From: Plasmodium malariae
Taxonomy: Eukaryota > Apicomplexa > Aconoidasida > Haemosporida > Plasmodiidae
DNA length: 64,000 bases
Direction of reading: 5' to 3'
NCBI RefSeq assembly: GCF_900090045.1
Contig: NC_041783.1
Span: forward strand, 186,001-250,000
Below are positions 12,147 through 23,091 of the stretch, piece by piece. The position numbers were made by a program, and so were the translations under genes. The notes under the pieces were generated by a model. It did not search any database and had not been told where the DNA came from. It worked only from the letters and a program-made list of their open reading frames with translations. Every line of letters starts with the position of its first letter. Position 1 is the stretch's first letter.

Positions 12147-12687
12147 AAGCATACATATTAGCATAATTGTCATCTTTTTGCAACTCTTTTTTAAACTTCC
12201 GTTACCCCTCATGTTCCTTCTCTTTCACGTCTTCCGCCATTATATGCATAGCGCGTGGCACAATTTTTTTAATTTTTTTTTTTTTTTTTTCTTCTATTTC
12301 TTTTTCATTTTTAGAAGGACTAAAAGCATTTTTAATGTTGTGTATTCTCTTATTTTTTACGATATCTTTTTTTATTTCATTTTCATCTATTTCCTGATTG
12401 TTCTCTAATTTCATTCTTTTAGTAGTTCCATATATTATATTTGTGCCTTCACTAAATTTTTTAACTTTTCCATTTTTTTTAACAACAGCATAAGAGTTAA
12501 CATTTCCATTTTTTGGTAATTCCCATATATGATTGTAATTAACATCTACAATTTTTATTGGTCTTCCTCTATTATCTAATTGATACACCCCATTTTCAAC
12601 ATTAGGATATTTCCTTTGAGAAAATATTTTTATTCCCAAAATTTGTTTAATAAATAAAACAAAAAAAACAACTTGAACTTTTTTCAT
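8793..12687 (-). CDS. CPW-WPC family secreted protein, 13 exons
   Basis: Exons (minus strand): 12206-12687, 11863-11891, 11612-11636, 11228-11443, 10989-11074, 10775-10877, 10594-10624, 10440-10485, 10317-10327, 10125-10152, 9868-9897, 9619-9722, 8793-9335. All junctions are GT..AG with continuous phase and give 577 residues. Residues 1-18 form a signal peptide. The body has about five cysteine-rich CPW-WPC units, with motifs such as RDYSKQCPSTW, DYSGPC, KVNWLC, ERDYLKECPENW, VVWPC, ERDYSITCPKGW, GIPWPC, YDCPREW, VKWLC and QRDYSKCP. The family is restricted to Apicomplexa and relatives, and several Plasmodium members are known in zygote/ookinete stages, some at the surface. Expression here is inferred from the family. 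The exon 8 end and exon 9 are the least certain; they were chosen because they restore the C-x-V-x-W-x-C pattern. Confidence 0.88.
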
Positions 12688-15228
12688 CTTTTTTTTTTCT
12701 TTTTTTTTTTGCTCTTTTTTCTAAGATTATGAAGCACACCAATAAAAAAAAAAAAAATTCCAGAAAAAATAATTGTAAACTTTTTAAATAAAAAAAAAAA
12801 AAAAAAATTGATCTTTTAAAGTAATAAAAGGTATATGATGGAGTAAAAAAAAATAGTACCTATAAGTAAATACACATAAATCTGCGTGTTTCTTATCACG
12901 AGATTGTCTACAAATACAAAGAAAATGTTAAACAACTGATTGACTGCACTTACATAACTTCCATATAAAAAGGAAAATGTAAAAAACATATTTCAGCTAA
13001 TAACCAGAAAGTAAATGTTCAGAACTGCAAAATAAAACAAAAGGGAAAAAAAAAATAAAAATAAATAAATACACATGCAGAAAAGGTTACAGAAATATTC
13101 TTTCGCGTTAAGACGTTGTTCGAAGAATCAGATTATGTTTCATTGTTTTAATGTTTTCTTTTTAGAATTGACAAAGTCTACATATAACATTATTTTCAAA
13201 ATTGTTAAAAACTTAAAAATTTCCACTTACCTTTGTGTATGTACACATTTTTCTTTTTTTCAAACCTGTTCATATTTACTATTACTATATTCTCTATCCT
13301 TTTATTTTTCTTTTCCTTTTTTTTCATTTTTTTTTTTAAGTTAATTCAAGATGACTGATCAATAAATATATTCCATCAACTTTGTACTAAGAAAAAATAC
13401 ATGTCATAATATTTTGCTATTTATATTAATAATATAAACAAAACAATGTTATTTTGTTTTGTATTGAAATATTTTCAATTAAAATATGTTAAACGATGAA
13501 AAATAATTTCCCAAAATATAGATAGTTAAAAGCTATTTTGCAACTTCATTTTGTTGTTAAAATGTATTTTTCAAAAAAAAAGTTCACTTGAATGATTTTC
13601 AACAGTGTTATTATTATTATTCACATAAAACAAAAACAATTTTTAATTTATGCAAATAATAAATGGATTTTCTAAATGAACAACACTTTAAAACTTGTTT
13701 TACATATATTTTAGAGCAATTCGATTTTGATATATTTTTTTTTTTTCTTAAACTCATAATATATTAAAATAATAAAGCTGTCTTAAATATTTCATGTCCC
13801 ATGAAATTTGAAAAAAAAAAAATAAAACTTTTAAGATGTGCGTCATTGTATATGTAAGTGAACTCGTAATGTTTGTCGTTCGAAAAATGAGAAGTACTTT
13901 TTTCACAAAAAAAGAAATGTCCTTCGATATTATGTAAACGTGGTCATCCAAATGAATGATAAACTATATTTTGTATAATATATTTAACATTATTCATTTT
14001 TATTAGAAATTGTTTTTAATTTCAAGAGTCTTACAATATAACATGTTATTAAAATTAATACATAAGTATATATATATATATGTATATATCCTTATGTGCA
14101 CATAAATAAATAAGTTGCAGCAGAAGTACATACGGAACAACGTATCTGTTGAAAACCCTGTGTAATAATACATTCGCATTTTTCCACTAAAAAATAAAAG
14201 GAAAAAATTATTCTTAAGAAAGCTCTTAAAATATAATTAATTTAATCCCCCAATATATGTATGTTTTCCATAAAATGATACTAAAAAGTAAAAGGTATTA
14301 CTTCACATATTAATCAGTAAAATAATAACATAATAAGAAAAAATATACATTCTTTTTTTTTATATTTGTACAAACTTTTTCTGCAAGATTAATTTATGTA
14401 CACATATACATATGCAAAAACGAATACATGTATATGTTAAAAAAAATTTATTATGCCCTATTATATTTTTAATTTTTACTCTTTCTAATATCCTTTCTTT
14501 TCTACTCCAGTTCTTCGAAAGAAAAAAAAATAAAATAAATAAATAAATAATACAATACATTTACAATTTATATAAATACAGATCCAATATAAATCTAGTT
14601 TAATTTTGTGATACAATAAAAGCAACTAGCATAATAAATTTATTACATATTTCAGCTAATTACAGCAGTTATAGTTATGTATACATGTTTTAATGGCATT
14701 AATATAATGCTCAACTTGTAGGTAAATACCATCTTCCCTTATCTTTTTCATATACTATTGTATGCTAACAGAAATAGGCTACTAGTTCGTTTTTAAATAA
14801 CAATACATACATATTCATATATGTGGATATACATTCATTTTTATATATTCCAACCTACAATAGCATATAAATGGTAAACTTAAAGAATAAACTTAAAGAA
14901 TATTAGTTACAGAATAGATTGAGCGTAACCTCAGCAAGAAGAAGCAAGAGAACAAGGTAAAATAAAATCATTGTTATATGTGTGAAATGTCATAGATGAG
15001 ATTTACTTAGCACTACTAAAAAAACGTAAGAACAATTTCCATATTTCAAGCAATCATACTAATGAATGGAATCATGTAAAGGGGGAAACACAAAAACGTA
15101 TAATTAAATGTATATCTGTATATATATATATATATATATATGTATGTACATAAGCGTTTATATGTACTTATACGTATTTATTTATAAAGAAGGAATAGGA
15201 TAAGGTAAAAAGCACCCTTCATTGAAAG
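12688..15228. other. Divergent promoter region, CPW-WPC / ARP4-like
   Basis: About 2.5 kb between the starts of two divergent genes, so it should hold both promoters. Open frames of 60-90 codons occur on both strands (for example 13075-13344 and 13754-13951), but they are Phe/Lys/Tyr-rich with no family features. A TA-rich microsatellite lies at about 15119-15140, just upstream of the ARP4-like start. No gene or RNA called. Confidence 0.55.
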
Positions 15229-16704
15229 ATGTTTCAAAATGTGCAAACCATAATTTTAGATATAAACGATGGAGAAATGAGAACCGGGTACTCCGGAGAG
15301 TGCTCTCCTAGATATAACAGTAACCTAATTCTAGGGCTACCATTAGGTCATAATGCCACCTTAAAACATACGATATTTCCATTATTACCAGAAATAAAAA
15401 GAGATAACGTAGAATTATTATGTGGGATGAGGTACATATATGACCATAATAATAGTAGCAATTATGACATAAATTTTGAGGTAATGGAAAAATTATTCGA
15501 AGACATATCAGGAAGTAAAGCATTAGATGTTAATTTTGAAGATCATCCTATTTTATTAACAGAACCTAATAAAACGGATAGTAAATATAGAGAAAAATTT
15601 ACAGAATTAATGTTTGAATCTTATGATGTATGTCAAATGTTTCTATCAAGAAGAAGCGTTTTATCGTGTTATGGTTGTGCACGGACATCTGGACTAGTAT
15701 TAGATATTGAAAAAAACTGCACAAATTTATGCGGACTACAAGAAGGGTATATATTTCAAAAACATATAGAAGAAGTTCCAATAGGTGGAGACTTAATTGA
15801 TAGAATATTCTTAGCATATTTAGAAAATATTAAAAATATTAAAATATACCCCTATTTTTCTATTGATAAAAGTTTAAATAATGAAAAATCTAGTACCGAT
15901 ATGAAAATATTAAAATGTCCTTTGGTTACAAAATCATATTACCTGTGGGGATCTCTTCACGTAGTCAGCAAATTGAAAGAAAGTTTAATTAATGATTATC
16001 AAAATCCTAATGACAAAAATAAAAAAAATTTAGAAACAAATGGAACTGACAATAGTTATAAATTACCAGATGGTAATATAATTAACCAAAATATTACTGA
16101 GTCATTAAAACTTATTATTCCTTACATTTTTTTTAGAAAAAAATATAATCAAAATAGTATAAGTAAAGTTAGCGGAATAACAATGTTAAACAATATGGAT
16201 TTTAATTTGTTTTATGACACTTTAAAAAGTTTAAAGCTCCCAGTTCTACATAAATATAATTATAAAATTAATAAGAGTAATTCTGTCATTGAAAAAATTC
16301 CAGAAAACACTTCTGACAAGAATTTCAGTATGTGTTATTCAGATCAAATAGAACCATATTTTGAAATATTTGATGGCTTACAAGATTTTATTAAAAAAGG
16401 AATTTTATCCTTTCTATCAGCTAATATTAATCTAGACGATGTTCTTAATTTTCTAATTGTAACAGGAGAATCTACAATGTTTCATAACTTTGTTGGAATA
16501 TTAAAATCCTATCTTCCTTTTATAGATACCATAAAGGAGAAAAGTACAAGAATTATATATAGTAAAGGAGCGGACAGAAAATACAATTGTTTTATAGGTG
16601 CATCTATTTTATCATCCTTGGGTTCCTTTTCGCAATTCTGCATGACTAAAAATGAATATGAAGAATATGGGGTTAAAAACATTGTTGATAAAAAATGCGT
16701 TTGA
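15229..16704 (+). CDS. ARP4/BAF53-like nuclear actin-related protein
   Basis: Single exon, 491 residues. The actin fold is clear: HPILLTEP (106-113) followed by YREKFTELMFESYDV (120-134) matches the ARP4/BAF53 version of this region, then EGYIFQKHIEEVPIGGDLI (172-190). The C-terminus (IGASILSSLGSF, then KNEYEEYG, then DKKC) follows the BAF53 tail closely. ARP4 proteins are subunits of INO80, SWR1 and NuA4-type chromatin complexes, so a nuclear role is inferred. The nucleotide-binding loops are altered: loop 1 reads DINDGEMRTGYSGE (11-24), loop 2 reads DIEKNC (159-164) instead of D-G/S-G-x-x-x-T, and the later TGG motif reads TGES. Insertions enlarge the middle (about 205-360). It could be another ARP class, but the C-terminal match favours ARP4. 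Confidence 0.82.
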   Translation: MFQNVQTIILDINDGEMRTGYSGECSPRYNSNLILGLPLGHNATLKHTIFPLLPEIKRDNVELLCGMRYIYDHNNSSNYDINFEVMEKLFEDISGSKALDVNFEDHPILLTEPNKTDSKYREKFTELMFESYDVCQMFLSRRSVLSCYGCARTSGLVLDIEKNCTNLCGLQEGYIFQKHIEEVPIGGDLIDRIFLAYLENIKNIKIYPYFSIDKSLNNEKSSTDMKILKCPLVTKSYYLWGSLHVVSKLKESLINDYQNPNDKNKKNLETNGTDNSYKLPDGNIINQNITESLKLIIPYIFFRKKYNQNSISKVSGITMLNNMDFNLFYDTLKSLKLPVLHKYNYKINKSNSVIEKIPENTSDKNFSMCYSDQIEPYFEIFDGLQDFIKKGILSFLSANINLDDVLNFLIVTGESTMFHNFVGILKSYLPFIDTIKEKSTRIIYSKGADRKYNCFIGASILSSLGSFSQFCMTKNEYEEYGVKNIVDKKCV

Positions 16705-18675
16705 AAAAAATTGAAGGAATTTATTTTGTACTACAAATTATATGTAAGTAGATGATTTTACATATGTACATACACTGTATCGAAATGTGCGATCCTATGC
16801 GAAACTACTGCAAATTGGAACAACAATCTTGGAATTCCCCCAACTTATTAAATGTCATGATCACGCTAACACGCACACTCACACTATACTTGTGTATATG
16901 TGTGTGCATATAATTACCATTTCTTATAAGTGCCTTTTTCATAAAGATGATATGTTTTTGAAAAAATTCTTCATTCCCGTTTTTAGTTTTAATTAGAGTT
17001 TAACATTTTTAATAACACCGAGAATCTTACAACATAATGCTGTGAAGTTTGACTTTCATAAATGTGTGCAACGAATTACACACATATATGTGCCCATGCA
17101 CATATTTACATATTTGTAGTTCTAAAATTTTGCTTTTTTTAACATTTGTTTTTATTTGTTCTTTCCAACATAAATACCTATGCAATAATATTCATATGAT
17201 GTACTTATTTCATAATCATTTTTTAATTCTTTTTTAAAAAAGCAAAAGAGCTTGCACGGTAAATGTATATAGCTCAGGCTTCCTCACGAATTTATACATT
17301 TTTAATTAAAAAAAATAAAAGAAAAGAATAGTTGTCTACGTCTACGAAACACCTTTAATATCTCTACAGTTCAATGTATATTTTAGAAACAATGAAAAAA
17401 CTGAGTATAACGTTTATATAAAAAAAAAAAAAAAAATACATTCACATTTTAATTGCAAAACTATTACTGATAAGCGATAAAAAAGAGAGTTCTATCTTTA
17501 CACATAGACAAAATATACTCAAGTTAAAATTAAAAAAATATAAAAAACATTTTTTCAAAATGCTATGTGAACAGGTGCCTATCACGTAATTTCCTTACCC
17601 TATTCTTTAATCAACGTTGAATAGGTACAAATGTATGCATAAATACAAATAAGCATATATATGTGCAAAAATATAGACTTCCTCACCCTTCTATATTACA
17701 TATGTCATAATATGTTTTATTTTTAGAACAATGACGCCTTAATATTTCATAAATCTGTATTTTAAAGGGATTATTCATGTTTTTTTAATTGTCGAAAGGA
17801 ATGAAATTCCTAAAAACATGTTATCGTTTAAAGGGATTTATTTTCAAAATTTCCCTTTGAAAAAAGAATATTGATGATTCCACTATTACAAAAAGAAGAA
17901 AAAACAAAAGATAACTCTACTATGTTAAAAAAATGCATCTTAAGTTTATTTCCTCCTTCATGTTCTAGAATTAAAACCCTATATTTTATTTATCTCCTTC
18001 TTTGTTTTTCGCTATTTTGTATGTACCCAAAGAATCATCACTTAGTATCTCCTGTTTTTAAGCAATATATGCAAAAAATTGAAAAAGTAGATAAAATAAA
18101 GTACTATTAACTGCATATATTAATGGACATATGTATAATTGAGTACATATTATTATAGGTACATTTCTATTTTGTAAATATACTAACATTTGACTCTTTT
18201 AAGTCAATTTCAATTTTATTTTTGAAAAATTTATAAATCTTTATAATACAGTTCATGCATTCATTTATTTAAAAAATTTTTATTTAAAATAAAATTATTT
18301 TTGAACAGTTATTGCAAAATTTTGGATGCGATGTTTTTATAATATGATCGCACATATACATACATGATCATATATATATATATATGTATATATATATATT
18401 TTATATATGTACATAAATATGTAAAAAATTAAAAAAAAAAAATTTTTAACCCTTCGACAAATGAAACAATAAAATAAATTCTTAAATATTACATACCTGT
18501 TCTTTATTATAATTACTATTACAATTCATATCTTAATTTTTTTTTCTTTTTAGTACCCATTGTTATAGTAAAAAAACGAAAATTAATTAAGCATACGTAT
18601 TCTTCTTTTAACAGTAGTTCATATTATATAATTAATGAAGATAGCAAGAAAAACATAATTCATTTTTCCACAAAA

Positions 18676-18726
<51 letters not shown>

Positions 18727-19301
18727 GTCTGTTCGTATATATGTATTAATACGCAACCTTTTTTTACTTTTATTTTACCTATAGTTTGCGTTGGCAAAAT
18801 ATCAGCAGTACTTTTTTTTCAAAGGATAAAGAGAAAATAAAATCCGTGTAAGAATTTGCGCGCATACAGTAAAACTACTATTTAACAGATTAGTTAATTC
18901 CATATATTTAGAAAATTAAATGCAAAATTCTCATAAATATCAAACTTTTACAAAAACGCTGAGTGTAAATGCAATAGAAACTTTTTATTACTATTCATAA
19001 AATTAATAGAAGAAAAACTTATGTAGAAACATTAAAAATAAAAAGAGTTTAACTAAAAAATTTGAGGGCATTTTGTAGAAGCTCAAGGAGGCACATATAC
19101 TTTAAAAAGCATTAACATTAAACTTTGAATTAGTTGCCCGTGCCTTTTATCAGAAGATCATAAAAATAAAAGAAATAAGGGAAATAACTGTATAATTATT
19201 TTAACATGCATACATACGTCCCTATATATATGTATGTGTAGGTAGGGGAATATAATACGTAAAATACAGCCGTAAATAAGAATATTTAAAAAAAAAAAAA
19301 A
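16705..19301. other. Intergenic region, ARP4-like 3' / CK2 beta 5'
   Basis: About 2.6 kb with no supportable gene. The largest frame (17871-18110, 79 codons) has a hydrophobic middle but no family features. Features seen: TA microsatellites near 18373-18410 and 18693-18724, the latter directly after a run of over 20 A. The part before 19302 should carry the CK2 beta promoter and leader. Undetected 5' untranslated exons are possible. Confidence 0.55.
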
Positions 19302-20042
19302 ATGAACAGTGATCCAAACAAAGATGTGCAAGATTCTAAATCTGATAAATGCACATCATGGGTAAAATGGTTTAATAGTAAAGCATCGAGTAATTTTTTG
19401 GTTGAAGTGGATAATGAATATATAACAGATTCATTTAATTTATATGGTTTAAAACCAGAAATTCCAAATTTTAATCATTTATTATCAATTGTTGCAGGGA
19501 ATGCACCTGAAGAAGATGATTCTAAAAATCCTCTAGCAAAAGATGCAGTTTGTTTATATTCCTTAATACATGCTAGATTTATTACAACACCAAAAGGTTT
19601 ATCATTAATGAAGGATAAATATATTAAAGGTGATTTTGGAAGTTGCCCTAGAGTTAGTTGTTCACAACATAATGTGCTTCCAATTGGATTATTTGATCAA
19701 ATTAAAATTGCAAAGGTACATATATATTGTCCATTATGTCAAGAAATTTATAAAATACATGAAGAAGATAAAGTATATTTAGATGGTTCCTTTTTTGGAA
19801 CGTCTTTCCCTCATATACTTTTACAAACTTATCCGTATTATGTTACACTAAAAACGCCCTCTTATTGCACATCCAAAATATTTGGATTTAGTGTTTATCA
19901 TAATTTTACTAGAACTGAATACAAAATTGTTAAGGGAGAATTTGGAAGATTGTCTAGAGAAAATTTCCTTAAAAAGAATCCAAAATATTTAAAAAAACTG
20001 AAGAAGGAAGAACTGCAAATTAAAGATACCGAAAAATCTTAA
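19302..20042 (+). CDS. CK2beta1: Casein kinase 2 regulatory (beta) subunit
   Basis: Single exon, 246 residues, a little longer than animal CK2 beta (about 215). CK2 beta dimerises through a zinc finger and docks two catalytic alpha subunits, setting substrate choice. The zinc ligands are Cys115, Cys120, Cys143 and Cys146, in the motifs CPRVSC and CPLC. The LPIGLFD segment between them and the DGSFFGTSFPHIL segment after them are canonical. The N-terminal WVKWFNSK (20-27) and acidic PEEDDSKN (69-76) correspond to the conserved N-terminal region and acidic loop. P. falciparum has two beta subunits; I assign this to beta1 from remembered gene order and length, so the family is certain and the paralogue number is an inference. 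The start Met follows a poly-A leader. Confidence 0.95.
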   Translation: MNSDPNKDVQDSKSDKCTSWVKWFNSKASSNFLVEVDNEYITDSFNLYGLKPEIPNFNHLLSIVAGNAPEEDDSKNPLAKDAVCLYSLIHARFITTPKGLSLMKDKYIKGDFGSCPRVSCSQHNVLPIGLFDQIKIAKVHIYCPLCQEIYKIHEEDKVYLDGSFFGTSFPHILLQTYPYYVTLKTPSYCTSKIFGFSVYHNFTRTEYKIVKGEFGRLSRENFLKKNPKYLKKLKKEELQIKDTEKS

Positions 20043-20157
20043 AACGTGTCTTTAATAGAATGATCATTTTATTGGGCTATATTTTTTTCCTTTATCTTTT
20101 ATGAATAGCCACAAAACGCATTATTAACTTTTTATTTGACTCCCCTTTGAAATGTGC

Positions 20158-20207
<50 letters not shown>

Positions 20208-21157
20208 GAATACATACATTCGTACGCACATACATGCATACATACATACATACATACAAACATACAATTCCCCGTTGCATCATATATGTACTTATATGTA
20301 ACCTTTTGCTTAAATGCATTTAAGTGTGCATCTCTTGTACACACTTGTTCATGTTTATGTTTATTATCCTTTGCACGTATGCTTGTTTAAGCATATTCTT
20401 TATATTTTTTGTATTTACTGAATAAATAGTAAAAACGCTGAATCTTATTTGTAAAAAATCACTGATAAATTTTTTAAAACATTTCAAATATGTATAATAT
20501 AAATGTATACATATGTTCGTAGAATTTATAGTAATTTATAAAAAAAAAAAAAAAAAAATTAATTCGAAAGAAAATTTTTGTAATAATATATTTAGGATCA
20601 AAAAAAGGAAAAAATTAATATGATATTTATCTTTTTTCCTTTCAGTGTAACACATTTGTGAACTGTTTTGCATTGTCTAAAAAGTACCCAAATTTATATA
20701 ATACTTAATTTTTTTTAATTCGACGTACTTAATTTTGTATCAATTTATATATAACAGTGTTGTACAAAAATATGCTTTCTTTAATGACATTTTTTTATTA
20801 TATGTTTTTTCTTTTACTTTCTTTTCCTTTCCATTCTTTTTTTTTTTTTTTTTAAGGTTGTAAAGAAATTTTATTAAAACAAAAGCTTTATCATTTCAAA
20901 TTTTTTATAACATTTTGTTTATTATCTTATTGTTTCTTATTTTTTCGTCTATATTGTATAAACTATATATAAGTTAAAAATAAGGAAAAATAAATAAAAT
21001 GACTTACAGTTTTATCATTCTGATATAAACGTACTTTCATGGGAATTATGAAACATAAAATGTCTTTTTATCTTAAGTATTTAATTTTTTAAAATAACAA
21101 AAAATATGTTCTCTTCTTTCAAAAAAAAATAAAGTATATGTAAGAACTGAATTAAAC

Positions 21158-21199
<42 letters not shown>

Positions 21200-23091
21200 A
21201 TATGAAATAAATTCTCTTTATTATTAGAAATTCCATAATGATGATTTTTCATTTTTTCTTTACAAATGTTTACAATGATACTATTAAAATAATGTTTGTT
21301 CATTTGCTCATTATTTTCTCTATAAAGAATTCATATATAAATTGCTAATTTTAACATGGGAATAGAGTGCTGAATTTGCATATTTATCAAGAACGTATCT
21401 TCCATTAAAGATTGTGCACACACGATAAAATGAATTCAATAAAAAATTACATTTTAAAATTTTATAAAAACGAAAGAAAAACTACATGGTTACATAAAAT
21501 TAAAGAAAATATTTAATAATGTATAAAATAATTTTGAGACCTAAGTTAACAAAATAGGAATAAGTTATTTTTCTTCTAAGAATAATGCTGTAAGCTTACA
21601 TAAATACTAGTTAATATATTTTTTATACATTATAACTTTAACTCTTCAAATAGTTTTAAAATTACAAGTGTAAAAAAGTTATATTTCCTTATTTTTATCT
21701 CCCCCATTTATGTTGTGTACACATACACATGTGCATAAAAGTATTGTGCACATAAATATATGGCAGAAATATATTCACATATATAAGCTTAAATGTAATA
21801 GTTTTAATATATAAATAATATAGATATATAAGGTAAGTATTTACATATATAACTTCATTAGTGCAAAAAAAAAAAAAAAAATAAAATAAAAATAAAATTT
21901 AAAACAAAGTAAAATGCATACGTTACTAATTTTAGCTTTAAGAAATAAATTCTTTTTTAAATAACAGAAAAAAAGGGTACTCGTAAAGAAGGTTTGAAAA
22001 AAAGGAAAGAAAAAAAAAGCAACAAGATACTAGGAATAAGAGATGGAATTAAAAAGTGTTATACACCAATTATTATACTATAATGTAATAAAGGTGTTAA
22101 TGAGAATCCTCAGTTTAATCGTTATTACTGTACAAAAATTTTTTATTAGTTTTATATGAGTGCATAAATATTTATTTATAATAAAATGTACACTTTTAAT
22201 ATTTTAAAATAAAATTTTAATTTTGGGGGAATAAATGTATCAGCATTTTTTAGCATAAAAAAATTGTGGTGAAAAATTTATATAGAAAGGAAAATAAAAA
22301 AAATTAAAAAAACACAAAATCAAAGCAAGAAACCAAAATATTATATATATAAAATGTGCACAGAAAACCATGGAATAATATAATAAATACAAGAACAAGG
22401 TAGTTCATTACAAAAAAATTCCATCTTCCTGTGTTACATAATAATGTGTTTAATGTATAATCCATGCACTGTGTTACATATACAATGTATATATGAATAT
22501 ATAGATACATGCCTACATACATACGTATGCATTATATTAATACTCAATGAATGAAGTAAGAAAAAATGTTTATATGAATACCCTAAGGACATTATGTATT
22601 TAATAGTAATTAACATAAACTTAAAAATATAAAAGATATATATTATCACAATTTTTTTTGTATATTAAAAAAAAAATGTGATAAAAAAAAAATATATATA
22701 TTAAAGTACATATATACATTTAGTATACGTTTTATAGAAAAAATAAAATAAAATAAATACACTATAATAAAAAATACGACAATTTTTTGATTTATTTTAT
22801 TTCCTTCTTTAACTGATATTTATGTAGCAATGAACAAGCATCATAACACATTTTTCATAGGGTTTATAATTTGCATATAAAATGTTAATATGCAGTAACA
22901 TATAAATATATAAGGAAATAAAAAAAAAAAAATAAATAAAGTTAAGAAAGATATATGATTATATATATAGAAAAAAAAAAAGAAAATTAAGAAACAGAAA
23001 AACAAAAACAAAAAAAAGCAGAGGAGCTATATATAAAATATTATATCTTTGATATCACATATAAGTGGTAATATAAAACATGTCCTAGAAA
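20043..23091. other. Intergenic region, CK2 beta / NOT1
   Basis: About 3 kb of non-coding AT-rich sequence between two same-strand genes. It contains a 45-bp TA microsatellite (20161-20205) followed by degenerate TACA repeats (about 20211-20265), another TA tract (about 21168-21197), and many poly-A/T runs. Open frames here are translations of these repeats. The last few hundred bases are purine/A-rich on the + strand and likely include the NOT1 5' untranslated leader. Confidence 0.55.
20161..20265. repeat. TA microsatellite plus TACA tract
   Basis: A pure TA run of 45 bp (20161-20205) is followed by TACA-like units. It lies about 120 bp downstream of the CK2 beta stop codon. Confidence 0.9.

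Noticed and set aside
17871..18110. 79-codon frame with a membrane-like middle upstream of CK2 beta
   Set aside because: No convincing similarity or splice context; probably leader or spacer sequence.
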